From: a virus
Virus record (IMG/VR): IMGVR_UViG_3300021197_001223
Span: 1 to 49,017 of that record
Reading direction: 5' to 3' (one strand)
Length of the DNA: 49,017 nucleotides
The notes beneath the pieces are model-generated. The model saw nothing but the letters and a program-made list of their open reading frames with translations. It ran no database searches and was not told the origin of the DNA. Position numbers and translations under genes: made by a program. Numbering within the stretch: position 1 is the stretch's first letter; each line of letters opens with the position of its first letter. Below are positions 48,213 through 49,017 of this stretch, in pieces.

Positions 48213-49017
48213 GGATCATTCCCATAGCCGGACATGAATCTTTTGACTTCGGTCAACCTTGGCCCGATTGCATGATGCCAATCGCACCCAATTTCAACCT
48301 AATCGAAGCCGCAGTGGCTGAGTGTGCATGGGCTGGATGCAAAAGCATTTGGATCACAGTAAACCACGACTTTTGCAAGTATATACGTAAGAGACTTGGA
48401 GACTGGTGTTTTGACCCCGTATGGTCACATAGGACCTTCGACAGAAACATGGGAGAGTCAAAGAGACGAATTCCAATATATTACGTTGGAGTCAACCCGA
48501 AAGACCGTCACAAGAGAGACTGCACCTCATGGTCGGTCATACACGGCGCTCTGTGCGCCTTCAAGACGTTGCAGGCCTTATCTAAGTACATGATACCCTC
48601 AAAGTACTACGTGTCGTTCCCGCACGGATTCTTCCCCGCATTTCAACTCCGAGAACATAGAAAGATGATCAATTCCAAACAGAACTGCTATATCACATCT
48701 CACGGTATGTCGGTAAAGGATGGGCACTTTTCTTCGTTTACATTTGGTAAAGACGAGTGGCTAGAGTTCAGGAGGGTCATACGCACCGGCACAGGTTCGA
48801 GAGTCCCCGGAACCAAACCTATCGACAACATGTTCTTAGATCCATCAGAGATGTGGTCAGCAAGGTACTTTGGAGTTGAGAAGGTGTTCGCACCCTTGGA
48901 CCTAGAGCCGGCACACGAGATCAAAGTTGAGAACTATTTCAACATAAGAAGTTGGGAAGAATACTTAGACTTCCTGAATGCTTCGAGGAGATTCACTATC
49001 AAGAGACCATCTAAATC
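48167..49017 (+). CDS. nucleotidyltransferase-like protein (3' end outside window)
   Basis: From ATG 48167, inside the end of the previous gene, the frame is open to the right edge (283 codons). GIIPIAGHESFDFG, DCMMPIAPNFNLIEAAVAECAWAGCKSIWITVNHDF and YIRKRLGDW follow the GT-A/NTP-transferase plan ('g-I-P-x-A-G', 'P-l-x-x-x-p-l-i-x-x-x-v-x-x-a-x-x-a-G-c-x-x-I-x-i-v-x-n'), seen in sugar-nucleotide-forming enzymes, but the metal-binding Asp is not certain. GAGGGG precedes the ATG. Further on, PSKYYVSFPHGFFPAF and FGKDEWLEFRRVI are unrecognised. The gene could modify a sugar or base; confidence in the family is moderate. Confidence 0.5.
   Translation, partial: MEDVRDLEEEGRNLVGIIPIAGHESFDFGQPWPDCMMPIAPNFNLIEAAVAECAWAGCKSIWITVNHDFCKYIRKRLGDWCFDPVWSHRTFDRNMGESKRRIPIYYVGVNPKDRHKRDCTSWSVIHGALCAFKTLQALSKYMIPSKYYVSFPHGFFPAFQLREHRKMINSKQNCYITSHGMSVKDGHFSSFTFGKDEWLEFRRVIRTGTGSRVPGTKPIDNMFLDPSEMWSARYFGVEKVFAPLDLEPAHEIKVENYFNIRSWEEYLDFLNASRRFTIKRPSK

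Noticed and set aside
1-49017. tRNA, rRNA, CRISPR array, insertion sequence or attachment site
   Set aside because: Intergenic gaps are all below about 240 bases and were read individually; none shows a cloverleaf, direct-repeat array or transposase frame.

Overview
This window is one long, entirely plus-strand stretch of a tailed bacteriophage genome, about 49 kb and cut at both ends. It is a contractile-tailed (myovirus) phage distantly related to T4. Recognisable T4-type products are a gp21-like prohead protease, a gp22-like scaffold, a gp23-like major capsid protein, a gp15-like tail terminator, a gp18 sheath, two gp19-like tube proteins, gp26- and gp53-like baseplate proteins, a gp32-like single-strand DNA-binding protein, UvsX and a gp41-like helicase. 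The gene order, the small family-A DNA polymerase, the B12-dependent ribonucleotide reductase, ThyX and a phage-borne ribosomal protein S21 suggest a divergent, probably aquatic T4-superfamily phage. The host cannot be read from the sequence; a small lipoprotein and strong sigma70-type promoters suggest a Gram-negative bacterium. No terminase, portal, tRNA, CRISPR array, insertion sequence or integrase was seen.

Layout. 1-3.1 kb: a membrane protein, then a prohead-core and maturation cluster (three proteins with a shared short N-terminal helix around the gp21-like protease) and S21. 3.1-12.4 kb: surface and fibre genes, including two pairs in which a short protein is followed by a longer paralogue carrying a LamG-like domain, a 769-residue fibre and a 1177-residue alanine-rich coiled-coil fibre. 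12.4-16.5 kb: scaffold, major capsid protein and two small probable virion proteins. 16.6-32.5 kb: neck, tail terminator, sheath, tube, tail chaperone, tape measure and baseplate. 32.5-49 kb: replication and metabolism: PolA-like polymerase, three tandem GDL-type small proteins, an FtsZ/tubulin-like protein, tiny proteins with their own promoters, SSB, a ParB-like protein, a lipoprotein, UvsX, a compact alanyl-tRNA-synthetase-like protein, a 5' nuclease, helicase, class II RNR, an Hc1-like protein, a GroES-like co-chaperonin, ThyX and several unknowns.

Regulation visible in the sequence splits the window in two. In the right half, seven near-identical promoters (TTGACA, 17 bp, TATAAT-like, usually within ACTTGACAA and GTTATA) stand before individual genes or operons. 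In the structural half no such promoter is seen; instead the heptamer CTATTTA recurs in intergenic gaps before virion genes, often just after a rho-independent terminator, and is a candidate late promoter element. Genes are tightly packed, with many TAATG and ATGA overlaps.

The most notable items are the FtsZ/tubulin-like gene, the shrunken AlaRS-like enzyme, the shared N-terminal tag near the prohead protease, the possible +1 or -2 frameshift before the tape-measure gene, the nested LamG insertion, a 48-residue lipoprotein next to uvsX, a 25-residue membrane peptide behind its own strong promoter, and a 120 bp tract of about 11% GC inside a structural gene. All assignments come from reading the sequence without database searches.
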